A DNA stretch of 64,000 nucleotides, taken from assembly GCA_035295125.1 (NCBI GenBank), contig DATGJP010000064.1, positions 248,001-312,000 on the forward strand, read 5' to 3'. Made by a program: the position numbers and the translations under genes. The first letter of the stretch is position 1. Each line of letters starts with the position of its first letter. The notes below the pieces were generated by a model, which made no database searches, was not told where the DNA came from, and worked only from the letters and a program-made list of their open reading frames with translations. Of this stretch, positions 50,435-59,537 are shown one piece after another. The DNA comes from JAICMB01 sp035295125. Lineage in GTDB: Bacteria > Acidobacteriota > Terriglobia > Bryobacterales > Bryobacteraceae.

Positions 50435-52894
50435 TCAGTTTGTCGTGTTGGTCGACGGCGCGTTTTTCACATACTTGTCGAACCAGGCGAACTTCTCCCA
50501 CAGGACGTGCTCGATGGTCTCCTTGCCTCGATAGCCGTGAGCCTCGAAGGGAAGAAACACCAGGCGCACCGTGCCTCCGTTCCCGCGAATCGCCTCATAC
50601 ATGCGCTCGGACTGAATCGGGAATGTGCCGTCGTTGTCGTCGGCTTCCCCGTGGATCAGCAGGATCGGCGCCTTGATCTTGTTGGCGAACATGAAAGGCG
50701 ACATCTTGAGGTAGACATCGGGCGCTTCCCACAGCGTCCGGCGCTCGGTCTGGAAACCGAACGGCGTCAGGGTGCGGTTGTGCGCGCCGCTTTCGGCGAT
50801 TCCGGCGCGGAACAGGTCGCAATGGGCCAGCAGGTTGGCGGTCATGAACGCCCCATAGCTATGGCCGCCGACGCCGACCCGCGACGGATCGGTAACGCCC
50901 ATCTCCGCCGCCTTGTCGATCGCGGCTTTCGAGTCGGCAATGATCTGATCGATGTAGGTGTTGTTCACCGTGTCCGGATCGGCGCCGACGACCGGCATGG
51001 CCGTGTTCGCCAGAACAGCGTAACCGTCGAGTGCGAAGAAGAGTTCGGAATATCCGGTCATTTCCGTGAAGCGATTGGTCGAGCCGGTCACCTGCCCGGC
51101 GGTGGCGGCGTCGTTGTACTCGTACGGGTAAGCCCAGATCACGGTCGGCAGGCGGGTCCCTTGCTTGTAATCGGGCGGCAGGTACAGTGTGAACGACAGG
51201 TCGACCCCGTCAGGCCGCTTGTACTTCACCAGTTCCTTCCTGACGCCGCGAATGGACGGCTGCGGATCAGGGAACTTGGTCAGCGCGGTAATGGAACCGG
51301 CAGCGGTCCGGATGAAGTAGTTCGGCGGCTCGGTGGGACTTTCGCGGCGCGTTAGGAACTTGTCGCCGTGGGCATCGAGGAGCCCTTCGACCGTCTCGTA
51401 ATGCGTGTCGTCACACTGGAACAGGCGCTCGCTCTTTTGGGTGGCGAGATTGAACCGCTCGAGGAAGGGATGGTCGCCTTTGGGTGAGGAGCCGAGGCCG
51501 GTGAGGAAGATGTTGTCACCATCCATCAGGAGGGCGCGCTGGCCGTTGGGCATCCGTTTCTCGAGAGGCGCGCCGGGATCGTTGTAGCGGTCCTGATTAT
51601 TGCGGCTCCAGAGGACACGGGCATGCGGGTTGGGATCGTCGAGATATACCTCGAACGTGCGGACCCAGCGCTTGCGCCGGTCGAAGTCCTCGACGAATGC
51701 CAGGCCACCCTTCTCTCCCATCTGAATCCCCTGAAAGCGTTGTTCGGTCTTAAAGACTTCGGTCGGCTCGCCGGTAAATGGAGCTTTGAGGGCGAGAACA
51801 TGGTCGCGAAAGGGGACGCTGTTCTTCAGATTGCCGCCATCGAGCGCCTCGGCCCAGATGAGGGTGGGAGGCTCGCTGGGACGCCATTCGACAGACCGCG
51901 GCCCTGTGATCACACCGTTGATCGGCACCTTGTCTTCGAGCGGAAGGCTGGCCACTTTGTGGACCACCTTGCCGGAGCGATCCCAAATTTCGATGTCTTT
52001 GGGGAACGACCGGACGGCATAAAGGTAAGAGAACGGCCGGTGAACAGTCGTCACGAGGAAGTATTTGCCGCCCGGAGATATGTGGACCGATTCCAGGATT
52101 CCATGTTTACCGATAGGCGTGACCTTGCCGCTGGCGAGGTCAACGGTAGCCAGTTGCGCGGTAGCGTAATACTCGAAGAGATCCTCGTCATGCGGATTCT
52201 GCAGCATGTCTTCATGCGTCACCACCGGAGTGGCGCCACCGAGGCTCTCCTGCACGGCCGGTCCGATCGGAACTGACGGCAACACGGGCGCGGCGCCGCG
52301 ATTCGAACGCACGGTATAGACGAGGAGTGTCTTGCTGTCGGGCATCCACTGCACGTCGCCACCACCGCCGCCGCCGAACCGGCCACCAGGCCGGCCGGGG
52401 AAGACCGGGGGAGTCATCACAGCATTAATATGTACGCCTTCGACCTTGTGCGTCTTGCCGGTCGTATCGCCGATCCAAAGCTCAATCCCATTTGCCGTGG
52501 AGTTGGTAAAGGCGAAGTGCGAACCATCGGGACTCCAGACCGGCATCGTCAGCTTGGGATCGGGCGGCAACTGAATCGCGATCTCGGTTCCCTCGGGCAC
52601 TTTCCGCAAGACCAGTGAACTGTTGAAAACGGTGTTATGGAGGCCATTCGTTTTGGGATTAATGCGCAGGCCGGCCAGCCGCAACATGGGCTGCGACAAC
52701 TCTGCGATGGGGGGATAGCGCACGGGTTGGCCCTGCACCGCGAATGTATGTGTGGGGCTCAACGACAGGGTCGGAGTGGCGGGGGAATTCAGAACATCCA
52801 TCACGGCTTTCGACGGCTTTTGATAAGTCACCGCGCTGGAGCCGAATAGCGCGGTTGCGAGCAGCAAAAAGGAGATCTTTGTGGCTATTTTCAT
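50435..52894 (-). CDS. S9-family (prolyl-oligopeptidase-like) serine peptidase, secreted
   Basis: The protein has 819 residues. Signal peptide: ISFLLLATALFGSSAVTY. About 450 residues form a beta-propeller with TolB-like blades (PVWSPDGSHFAFTNSTANG, VHISPGGKYFLVTTV). An alpha/beta hydrolase domain follows, with nucleophile Ser679 (GGHSYGAF), Asp near 752-755 (HGEADDNDG) and His786 (FEAHGYRG). The fold is that of prolyl oligopeptidases and the plant glutamyl endopeptidase-like S9 group, which cleave short peptides. The triad is intact. It is not linked to other proteases. Confidence 0.9.
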   Translation of the reverse strand: MKIATKISFLLLATALFGSSAVTYQKPSKAVMDVLNSPATPTLSLSPTHTFAVQGQPVRYPPIAELSQPMLRLAGLRINPKTNGLHNTVFNSSLVLRKVPEGTEIAIQLPPDPKLTMPVWSPDGSHFAFTNSTANGIELWIGDTTGKTHKVEGVHINAVMTPPVFPGRPGGRFGGGGGGDVQWMPDSKTLLVYTVRSNRGAAPVLPSVPIGPAVQESLGGATPVVTHEDMLQNPHDEDLFEYYATAQLATVDLASGKVTPIGKHGILESVHISPGGKYFLVTTVHRPFSYLYAVRSFPKDIEIWDRSGKVVHKVASLPLEDKVPINGVITGPRSVEWRPSEPPTLIWAEALDGGNLKNSVPFRDHVLALKAPFTGEPTEVFKTEQRFQGIQMGEKGGLAFVEDFDRRKRWVRTFEVYLDDPNPHARVLWSRNNQDRYNDPGAPLEKRMPNGQRALLMDGDNIFLTGLGSSPKGDHPFLERFNLATQKSERLFQCDDTHYETVEGLLDAHGDKFLTRRESPTEPPNYFIRTAAGSITALTKFPDPQPSIRGVRKELVKYKRPDGVDLSFTLYLPPDYKQGTRLPTVIWAYPYEYNDAATAGQVTGSTNRFTEMTGYSELFFALDGYAVLANTAMPVVGADPDTVNNTYIDQIIADSKAAIDKAAEMGVTDPSRVGVGGHSYGAFMTANLLAHCDLFRAGIAESGAHNRTLTPFGFQTERRTLWEAPDVYLKMSPFMFANKIKAPILLIHGEADDNDGTFPIQSERMYEAIRGNGGTVRLVFLPFEAHGYRGKETIEHVLWEKFAWFDKYVKNAPSTNTTN

Positions 52895-52993
52895 ACGATT
52901 AGGAATGATGGTATGGGAATGAAACTACAATGTCAATCCAGTGGCAACGGTAGGGACAACGAACCTGCGGAGGGGAAGTAGCTTTGAAGCGAA

Positions 52994-53019
52994 GAGGCCG
53001 GCCTTTTGAGACCGGCCTC
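52994..53019 (-). terminator. Hairpin after the histone-like gene
   Basis: GAGGCCGG (52994-53001) / CCGGCCTC (53012-53019) forms a perfect 8-bp stem with a 10-base loop just beyond the stop of the histone-like gene (53033, minus strand). It lacks a clear T-tract and may act with a nearby small hairpin around AAGCGCTT. Confidence 0.55.
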
Positions 53020-53032
53020 AAGCGGTAAGCGC

Positions 53033-53527
53033 TTATCGCTTCTTGGAAGTTTTCTTAGCGGCTTTTTTCGCTCCAGCTTTCTTAGCCGGAGCCTTTTTAG
53101 CAGGAGCCTTTTTTGCGGGTGCCTTCTTCGCCGGAGCCTTCTTGGCGGCTTTCTTAGCAGGAGCTTTCTTAGCGGCCTTCTTAGCAGCGCCTTTTTTCGC
53201 GGCAGCAGCCTTCTTCGCAGGAGCCTTTTTGGCAGGCGCTTTCGGAGCCGAAGCCTTTTTCGCGGCCTTCTTTGCGGGCGCGGCCTTGGAAGCCTTCTTG
53301 GCGGGCTTCTTAGGTGCCGGCGCCGCTTCGCCCTCGGATGCGCTCACAGGCGCGGGCGAGGCTTCAGGCTCTGCATGGTGAGCTGGCGCGGGGGCTTCCG
53401 CCTCCTCCTCGTCTTCTTCGTCGGCTGAATACGAGCCGACTTCGGACTGCATGTCTACATGCTCGTCTTCGTATTCAAAATCATCGAGTCCATCGTCACC
53501 AGCAGCAAAACGGTAGTTATCAAACAT
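53033..53527 (-). CDS. Histone-H1-like Lys/Ala/Pro-rich nucleoid protein
   Basis: The protein has 164 residues from the ATG at 53527, behind GGAGACTAGGAG. The N-terminal 70 residues are acidic (DDEDEEEAEAPAP-like; DGLDDFEYEDEHVD); the C-terminal 100 residues repeat AKKAPAKKA-type pentads and hexads with very high Lys and Ala, ending in KKTSKKR. This is a eukaryotic-H1-tail-like bacterial DNA-compacting design (AlgP/Hc1-like). An acidic head joined to a basic tail may self-neutralise or bind partner proteins. The repetitive tail is prone to copy-number slippage. Confidence 0.85.
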   Translation of the reverse strand: MFDNYRFAAGDDGLDDFEYEDEHVDMQSEVGSYSADEEDEEEAEAPAPAHHAEPEASPAPVSASEGEAAPAPKKPAKKASKAAPAKKAAKKASAPKAPAKKAPAKKAAAAKKGAAKKAAKKAPAKKAAKKAPAKKAPAKKAPAKKAPAKKAGAKKAAKKTSKKR

Positions 53528-53612
53528 TCTCCTAGTCTCCTGTAGGCATGAACCACACCCTAGCATAACTCGTTTTGCCGCGAAGGCAATAGAAAAATGA
53601 CCGTGCGATGGT

Positions 53613-56222
53613 CTATTGCAACAGATTGTCTTGACCGTCGGGCGTCGTGCCGTTATCGACTTCCGCGTCGGGAATTACACTGGCCGCGGCGACCTGATCG
53701 CCTTCATCCATGCGCACCAGACGAACTCCTTGTGTAGAGCGTCCTGCTTGCCGGATGGCACCCGCTTCGATGCGGATGATCTTGCCTTCCTTCGTGATGA
53801 TCATGAGGTCGGAATCTTCCCTCACCACCAGGATCGCCACCACCATGCCGATGCGCGCCGTGGTCTTCATGTTAATCACACCCTTGCCGCCGCGTGCTGT
53901 CAGACGATAATCGCTGAGTGGCGTACGCTTGCCGTAACCGAAGTCGGAGATTGAGAGGATGAGCCCTTCTTTCTCCACTACTTCCACGCCGACCAGGTAG
54001 TCGCCTTCGTCGAGGTCCATGGCCCGGACGCCGCGGGCGGTACGTCCCATGTGCCGCACCTGATCCTCTTTAAAGCGAATCGCCTTGCCTTCGTGCGTGC
54101 CGAGGAAGATATAGTTGTCGCCCTGCGTCAGTTTGGCGGCGAGCAGTTCGTCGCCTTCATCGAGTGAGAGCGCAATGATGCCGCGCGCCATCGGGTTGTC
54201 GAACTCCGTCAGCTCCGACTTTTTGATGACGCCGCGCTTGGTCACCATGACGATGTAGCGCCCCGGCACGAAATCTTTGATTGCGAGGAAGGCTTTTACC
54301 GCCTCGTCCTGCTGGAGATTGATCAGGCCCGAGACGTGCTTGCCCTTGCCTGTCGTACCGGCGTCTGGAATCTCGTAAATCTTGAGCCAGTACACCCGGC
54401 CTTTGGTTGTGAAGACGAGCAGGTAGCTGTGCGTCGAGGCAATGACGAGATGCTCGACGACGTCTTCCGTCCTCGTGCCCATCCCGATGCGCCCCTTGCC
54501 GCCGCGAGACTGTCGCCGATAAGTGTCGACGGCGGTGCGCTTGAGATAGCCGCCATTGGTGACCGTGACAGCGACATCCTCCTGGGCGATGAGGTCTTCC
54601 AGGTGGATTTCGCCGGTATCCTCAATGACTTGCGTGCGGCGTTCGTCGCCGAAATCCTTCTTGACTTCGCGCAGTTCCTTCACAACGACTCCGCGGAGCA
54701 CCGTTTCCGACCCGAGGATCTCCAGGTATTCGCCGATCTGGCGCTGGATCTCAGCCAACTCGTCGAGGATGCGCTGCTGCTCCATGCCGGTGAGGCGCTG
54801 GAGTTGGAGTTCGATGATGGCTTGCGACTGCCTGTCTGTGAAATCCCAGACGGCGGGCGCGCCCTCGACGGCGGCGATGGCCTGGCGCTGCGCTTCGGTG
54901 ATGGCGGCGCCGGTCAAGGCTTCGCGCGCTTCCTTGGGCGTTCGGGAGGCGCGGATCAAGGCGATGACGGCATCCAGGTGATGTAGAGCTTTTTGGAAGC
55001 CGAGCAGCAGATGCTCACGGTCGCGAGCCTTGCGAAGTAGGAAGTCGGTACGGCGGCGGACGACGTCGAGGCGGTGGTCGATGAACCGCTTGATGACATC
55101 GACGAGGCCCAACTCGCGCGGCTGGCCGTTCACGATCGACAGCATGATGACGCCGAAGTTTATCTGGAGTTGGGTCTGCTTGTAGAGGTTATTAAGGATA
55201 ACCTCCGCCTGCTCGCCGCGCTTCAGTTCGAACACGATGCGCATGCCGTCGCGGTCGCTTTCGTCGCGGATTTCGGAAATGCCTTCGATTCTCTTCTCGT
55301 TAACCAGGCCGGCGGCGTGTTCGATGAGGCGGGCTTTGTTGACCTGGTACGGGATCTCAGTGACGATGATCGCTTCGCGATCTTTCCCGAACTTTTCGAT
55401 GGCCGCCTTGGCGCGGATTTTGAGCGATCCACGGCCCTTGGCAAAGTAGTCGTAGATGCCGGTGTTCCCCAGAATGTAGCCGCCCGTGGGGAAGTCGGGG
55501 CCCTTGACGATCTCAATGATGCGGGAGGGGTGTGTACTCGGTTTCTGCACCAGTTCGATGGTGGCATCGATGATTTCGGTGAGGTTATGCGGCGGGATGT
55601 TCGTAGCCATGCCGACGGCAATGCCCGAGCTGCCGTTGATGAGCAGGTTTGGCACGCGGGTGGGCAGGACCTCAGGCTCCTGTTCGCTGTCGTCGTAGTT
55701 GGCTTTGAAGTCGACCGTCTCCTTGTCGATGTCTTCAAGAAGCGTGGAGGCGATGCGCGAAAGACGGGCTTCGGTGTATCGCATGGCCGCGGGCGGGTCG
55801 CCGTCCACCGAGCCGAAGTTGCCTTGGCCGTCGACCAGCGGATAGCGCATCGAGAAGGGTTGCGCCATGCGGACGAGCGAATCATAGACGGGCGCGTCGC
55901 CGTGGGGATGGTACTTGCCGAGGACTTCGCCTACGATCTTGGCGCACTTCCGGGTGGGACGGTTGTAGAGCAACCCCATCTCGCTCATTCCGTAGAGGAT
56001 GCGGCGATGCACCGGCTTCAAACCGTCGCGGATGTCGGGGAGCGCGCGCCCGATGATGACGCTCATCGCGTAGTCAAGATACGACCGGCGCATCTCGTCT
56101 TCGATGTTGATCGGGATCAGGTTCTTGTTGCCGTCTCCAAACAGGGGAGGCTGACCTCCACCGCCGCCTGGAGGCGGTGCCGGCGGGCCTTGCGGGGCGT
56201 TTGGATCTTCAGGTGTGGCCAA
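53613..56222 (-). CDS. gyrA: DNA gyrase subunit A
   Basis: The protein has 869 residues. A short Pro/Gly-rich N-terminal extension precedes the core IPINIEDEMRRSYLDYAMSV. The catalytic Tyr149 lies in AAMRYTEARLS. The quinolone-determining helix reads YHPHGDAPVYDSLVRMAQ, so the positions equivalent to E. coli Ser83, Ala84 and Asp87 are Ala110, Pro111 and Asp114. The C-terminal beta-pinwheel carries the GyrA-box RQSRGGKGR. The protein uses ATP with GyrB for negative supercoiling. gyrB is not adjacent. The gene is divergent from the TadE gene at 56440. Confidence 0.97.
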   Translation of the reverse strand: MATPEDPNAPQGPPAPPPGGGGGQPPLFGDGNKNLIPINIEDEMRRSYLDYAMSVIIGRALPDIRDGLKPVHRRILYGMSEMGLLYNRPTRKCAKIVGEVLGKYHPHGDAPVYDSLVRMAQPFSMRYPLVDGQGNFGSVDGDPPAAMRYTEARLSRIASTLLEDIDKETVDFKANYDDSEQEPEVLPTRVPNLLINGSSGIAVGMATNIPPHNLTEIIDATIELVQKPSTHPSRIIEIVKGPDFPTGGYILGNTGIYDYFAKGRGSLKIRAKAAIEKFGKDREAIIVTEIPYQVNKARLIEHAAGLVNEKRIEGISEIRDESDRDGMRIVFELKRGEQAEVILNNLYKQTQLQINFGVIMLSIVNGQPRELGLVDVIKRFIDHRLDVVRRRTDFLLRKARDREHLLLGFQKALHHLDAVIALIRASRTPKEAREALTGAAITEAQRQAIAAVEGAPAVWDFTDRQSQAIIELQLQRLTGMEQQRILDELAEIQRQIGEYLEILGSETVLRGVVVKELREVKKDFGDERRTQVIEDTGEIHLEDLIAQEDVAVTVTNGGYLKRTAVDTYRRQSRGGKGRIGMGTRTEDVVEHLVIASTHSYLLVFTTKGRVYWLKIYEIPDAGTTGKGKHVSGLINLQQDEAVKAFLAIKDFVPGRYIVMVTKRGVIKKSELTEFDNPMARGIIALSLDEGDELLAAKLTQGDNYIFLGTHEGKAIRFKEDQVRHMGRTARGVRAMDLDEGDYLVGVEVVEKEGLILSISDFGYGKRTPLSDYRLTARGGKGVINMKTTARIGMVVAILVVREDSDLMIITKEGKIIRIEAGAIRQAGRSTQGVRLVRMDEGDQVAAASVIPDAEVDNGTTPDGQDNLLQ

Positions 56223-56338
56223 GCTTTAACTCCTTGAATAATCGAGGCTTCCGGGGGAGTGGGTGAACCTTAATTTTAACACGCGAAGGCGGGGAACTCA
56301 AAGAAATTGAACGGGCGGGACCGCGTGGTGCTCGTGCA

Positions 56339-56406
56339 TACCACTGTAGGGTCCCTCAGTCGAATTCCGGAGATCGCTGCGGGATCAAGCTGATTCTTTA
56401 TCGATA
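56339..56406 (+). promoter_or_regulatory. Sequence boxes shared with the Flp pilin locus
   Basis: TACCACTGTAGGG (56339-56351) and TGATTCTTTATCGATA (56391-56406) lie in the divergent gyrA/TadE gap, about 90 and 35 bp before the TadE start. The first box matches 48582-48594 in 12 of 13 bases. Shared regulation of the separated Tad loci is a reasonable inference but untested. Confidence 0.4.
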
Positions 56407-56439
56407 GGACGAGGATCATTCTGGTACTGAACCAAAGCA

Positions 56440-57021
56440 ATGCACGGTACCAGTGGGGATGAAGCTGTAAGCAGCGCCCGGCGGACCGCTCAACGTGGGA
56501 ACACGCTTCTTGAGGGAGCAATGATATTTCTCCCTATGTTCGCCGTTTTCTTCGGGATCATCGATGTCTCGATGGCCATCTTCCTGCAAAGTACGTTCAC
56601 TCACGCGACACGCGAGGGAGCCCGCTTTGCTATCACGTTTACCAACAACTACGGAGGAACGAGTTGTACAACCTCACAGGCGACGTGCATCGCCCAGGTG
56701 GTGCAGGATAACGCCGCCGGGTTCCTGGGTGGCACGAAGTCGAACCTCATCACGGTGAACTACTACACCTCGCAGGATCTGAGCAATCCGGTAATGTCCT
56801 GCAACTCCGGGACGTGCACGCTCCGACAAGCGCTCCCTACCGGGATCAGTTACGCCAACCAGCCGGGGAACGTAGTGGAGGTTACGGTCAACAACTATCC
56901 CTGGAACTGGCTTTTCCCGATCAAAGGCTACTCTGCCGGAACCGGCATCAATTTGAACGCGGCTTCAGCAGATGTGCTCGGCGGGCTCGCCGTCGGCACA
57001 ACGGTACCACCCAATCCCTAG
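56440..57021 (+). CDS. TadE-like pilus assembly protein
   Basis: The 193-residue protein begins with a TadE/pseudopilin-type segment: RRTAQRGNTLLEGAMIFLPM, then a hydrophobic helix (FAVFFGIIDVSMAIFLQST) and a THATREGARFA motif typical of TadE. The mature part has cysteine pairs (CTTSQATC, CNSGTC) that may form disulfides outside the membrane. TadE proteins are minor pseudopilins processed by prepilin peptidase during Tad pilus assembly. A second TadE-like gene and a TadG-like gene follow on the same strand in an apparent operon. Confidence 0.88.
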   Translation: MHGTSGDEAVSSARRTAQRGNTLLEGAMIFLPMFAVFFGIIDVSMAIFLQSTFTHATREGARFAITFTNNYGGTSCTTSQATCIAQVVQDNAAGFLGGTKSNLITVNYYTSQDLSNPVMSCNSGTCTLRQALPTGISYANQPGNVVEVTVNNYPWNWLFPIKGYSAGTGINLNAASADVLGGLAVGTTVPPNP

Positions 57022-57035
57022 TAATGGAGGCCACG

Positions 57036-57725
57036 ATGACACGATCGAGTCGGCAGCGCGGCAACACGTTCATCGAGTTTGCCGTGGTGATGAGTTTTCT
57101 GTTGCCCATGTTCGCGGCGGCTTACACGCTTGGAATGACACTTTCGAAGGGTATCCAGGTGGGCAATGTTTGCCGCGATGCCGCCGTTTTGATGGTGCGG
57201 TCGAACACCGATCCAAACGCGAATCTGGATCTTTCTCAAACTCAAAATCAACGCATGTTGATTCGGGCGGCGGCGGGACTGCGGATGAACTCGGATGCCC
57301 AGAACGATCCCGATCCGAATGGCATGGGCGTGGTGATTCTTTCGAGGGTGATCTACGTGGGAGACAACGAGTGCTCCGCGGGTGTTGTGCCGGCGCCCGG
57401 CAATGCTCCCCCCTGGAACGCGGGCAATTGTCCGAATTACAACCAATACGTCTTTGGCTATCGGATCGTCATCGGGAACGGTTCGAAATTCTCAAGCAGA
57501 ATCGGGAACCCGCCGAACGCCATCGTGCAATCGAATGGAAGTATCAGCGCGGCGGATATCGCGAAAAACACATTCAACCGGGCGTCAAATTTCGGCAACG
57601 GCGGTGTCGTAACGCTGCAGCCGAGCACCTTCGCGCTGGTTTCCGAGATGTACGCCGACGTGAGTTGGATCAACCTGTTCTCGATTCTTCAGACGCCGAT
57701 TGTTTATGCGCGGAGCGTCACGTAG
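57036..57725 (+). CDS. TadE/TadG-like pilus assembly protein
   Basis: The protein has 229 residues; start chosen at 57036 because GGAGG lies at 57026-57030. The leader RSSRQRGNTFIEFAVVMSFL has the same RGNxxxE context as the upstream TadE, with the hydrophobic helix FLLPMFAAAYTLGMTL. The rest is a soluble beta-rich domain (GVVILSRVIYVGDNECSAGV). It sits 14 bp after the preceding gene and 16 bp before the TadG-like gene. Confidence 0.86.
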   Translation: MTRSSRQRGNTFIEFAVVMSFLLPMFAAAYTLGMTLSKGIQVGNVCRDAAVLMVRSNTDPNANLDLSQTQNQRMLIRAAAGLRMNSDAQNDPDPNGMGVVILSRVIYVGDNECSAGVVPAPGNAPPWNAGNCPNYNQYVFGYRIVIGNGSKFSSRIGNPPNAIVQSNGSISAADIAKNTFNRASNFGNGGVVTLQPSTFALVSEMYADVSWINLFSILQTPIVYARSVT

Positions 57726-57741
57726 GCCTTTGAGGTGTCGC

Positions 57742-59463
57742 ATGCTTCCCAGTTCTTCCAAAAAACGCGAACGCGGCTTTGCCCTGATCGTCAATGCTGC
57801 GATGTTGGTCTTTACTGTTGCCGCTGTGGGGTTGGCCCTGGATGTCGGGTCGATTTACATGATCAAGGGGCGATTGAGCGCCGCAGTGGATGCTGCGGCG
57901 CTGGCCGCTGGCCGCTCGGTGAACCTGGCCAATACGGTCCAGGCGGCCCAGACCGCGGCGACTAACATGGCCAACCAGTTCTTCAGCGCCAACTTCCCGG
58001 CGGGGTATCTGGGAACGACCGGGAGTCCCACGGTGAACCCGACATTTGAGCAGGAGGTGGATGGTTCGGGCAATCCCGACGGGATTCTCAACATCACGGT
58101 CGCCGCGTCGGTCAACGCCCCGACGTATTTCATGAACATCTTCGGCGTCCGGAGCATCCCGGTTTCCGCCACCGGCACGGCGACGCGCCGGGGACTGGTC
58201 ATGTTGCTGGTCCTCGACGAGTCTTCTTCAATGAACACGGCCACGGTGCCGTCCGCCTGTCAGGCGATGGTTTCGGCAGCCCGCAACTTCATCACGAAAT
58301 TCAGTCCGTACGACCGCATTGGGATGGTGAAGTTCGACATGACCGCTCATTTGGCATACACGCCGAGTACAAGCTATGGAGACGGTTCGCTGGATACAGC
58401 GATCGCAAACATCACTTGCGGAGGAAACACCAACACGACCTCGGCGTTGGAGATGGCATACCGGCAGATCCAGGCCCAGAACCTGCCGTTGGCTCAAAAC
58501 ACGATCATCCTGTTCACGGACGGCTCGCCGAACGGAATATCGTGCGATTTTCCGCTCCGCAAACAAGTAGATACACGCTGGGGGCCTGCCGTCACGAATC
58601 CGGTTGCGCCGAACCAGCCAGGCGGTTCGCTTTGGAACCAGCCCTATAGTCCCAATGGTTGTCCCTCGAGCAATGGCGGCAATAACGGCGCCTGTGTCAA
58701 CATGCCGGCCACCTGTCCGGCCAATGGTGCCGCGGTGCGAGGAACGCTGGCGCAAGGATCGAACCAAAACTCATACGGCGGCTCGATAAATGGACTATAC
58801 CAACCCATGGACAGCGACCCCTCGGTGGTGCTGCCCGTCGGGTGCGGGTACCAGGATTCCAATACACGCCAGATGATCGCGTACATTCCAGATCAGGATA
58901 TTTACGGGAACAGCACTCACGGAGTGGCGGCAACCGGCAATGGACCAACCGTGGCCGGGGGGCTGGTCACGCGCGACACATGGCTTTATCAAACCATCAA
59001 TCTCTGCAGCTCGGACCCTAACGTACAGCCGAGTTGCAAAAACGTCGGCGACTTCTGGAACAACCACGGCACAATTGGCTCAGTATCCAACAAGTTCACG
59101 GCAGGGCCTTATAACGGGTTCTTCCGGCCTGACCAGCCGAACACGATAGTGGCGGTCAGCATGAACACGGCGATGGCGGAGGCAAACCGCATTCGCGGCA
59201 ATGCGACGTATCACATCAAAATCAACGCGATTTATCTGACCGGGAATGGCACCGACGCCGTGGATCGGGAGTTTCTGCCGATCATTGCAAATTTCCCAAC
59301 GATCCCGGCACTGCCGTACGACCCGGTGACTTACCAGGCTTATGTCAACCCGGCGTTTCAGCAGAACCAGGAGCAGGGGCAATACCTGGTGACCGCCGAC
59401 CGGAATCAGCTCAACGCGCTGTTTTCTCAACTGGCGTCCGAGGTACTTCGCCTCAGTCACTGA
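57742..59463 (+). CDS. TadG-like pilus protein with von Willebrand factor A domain
   Basis: The protein has 573 residues; start at 57742 behind GAGGTG. The N-terminal TadG/TadE-N region has one hydrophobic helix (FALIVNAAMLVFTVAAVGLA) and the DAAALAAGRS motif. A vWA domain follows, with metal-ion-dependent adhesion site residues LDESSS near 158-163 and a later TDGSPNG (second MIDAS loop). Large cysteine-bearing inserts (NGCPSSNGG, VGCGYQD) interrupt the domain. TadG proteins with vWA domains probably anchor the pilus or bind surfaces. Last gene of the operon; palindromic copy G lies downstream. Confidence 0.88.
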   Translation: MLPSSSKKRERGFALIVNAAMLVFTVAAVGLALDVGSIYMIKGRLSAAVDAAALAAGRSVNLANTVQAAQTAATNMANQFFSANFPAGYLGTTGSPTVNPTFEQEVDGSGNPDGILNITVAASVNAPTYFMNIFGVRSIPVSATGTATRRGLVMLLVLDESSSMNTATVPSACQAMVSAARNFITKFSPYDRIGMVKFDMTAHLAYTPSTSYGDGSLDTAIANITCGGNTNTTSALEMAYRQIQAQNLPLAQNTIILFTDGSPNGISCDFPLRKQVDTRWGPAVTNPVAPNQPGGSLWNQPYSPNGCPSSNGGNNGACVNMPATCPANGAAVRGTLAQGSNQNSYGGSINGLYQPMDSDPSVVLPVGCGYQDSNTRQMIAYIPDQDIYGNSTHGVAATGNGPTVAGGLVTRDTWLYQTINLCSSDPNVQPSCKNVGDFWNNHGTIGSVSNKFTAGPYNGFFRPDQPNTIVAVSMNTAMAEANRIRGNATYHIKINAIYLTGNGTDAVDREFLPIIANFPTIPALPYDPVTYQAYVNPAFQQNQEQGQYLVTADRNQLNALFSQLASEVLRLSH

Positions 59464-59537
59464 GGCAGCAAACGAATAATGAACATAGCTTCCCGCGTCT
59501 GATCTCTTCCGCCTGTGCTTTCCCGGTAAAATCCAAT

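Noticed and set aside
53043..53381. Open frame on the plus strand opposite the histone-like gene, repeating FLAGAFLAG-like units
   Set aside because: It is the antisense shadow of the Lys/Ala repeat codons; it has no ribosome binding site, and the minus-strand frame has a recognisable design.
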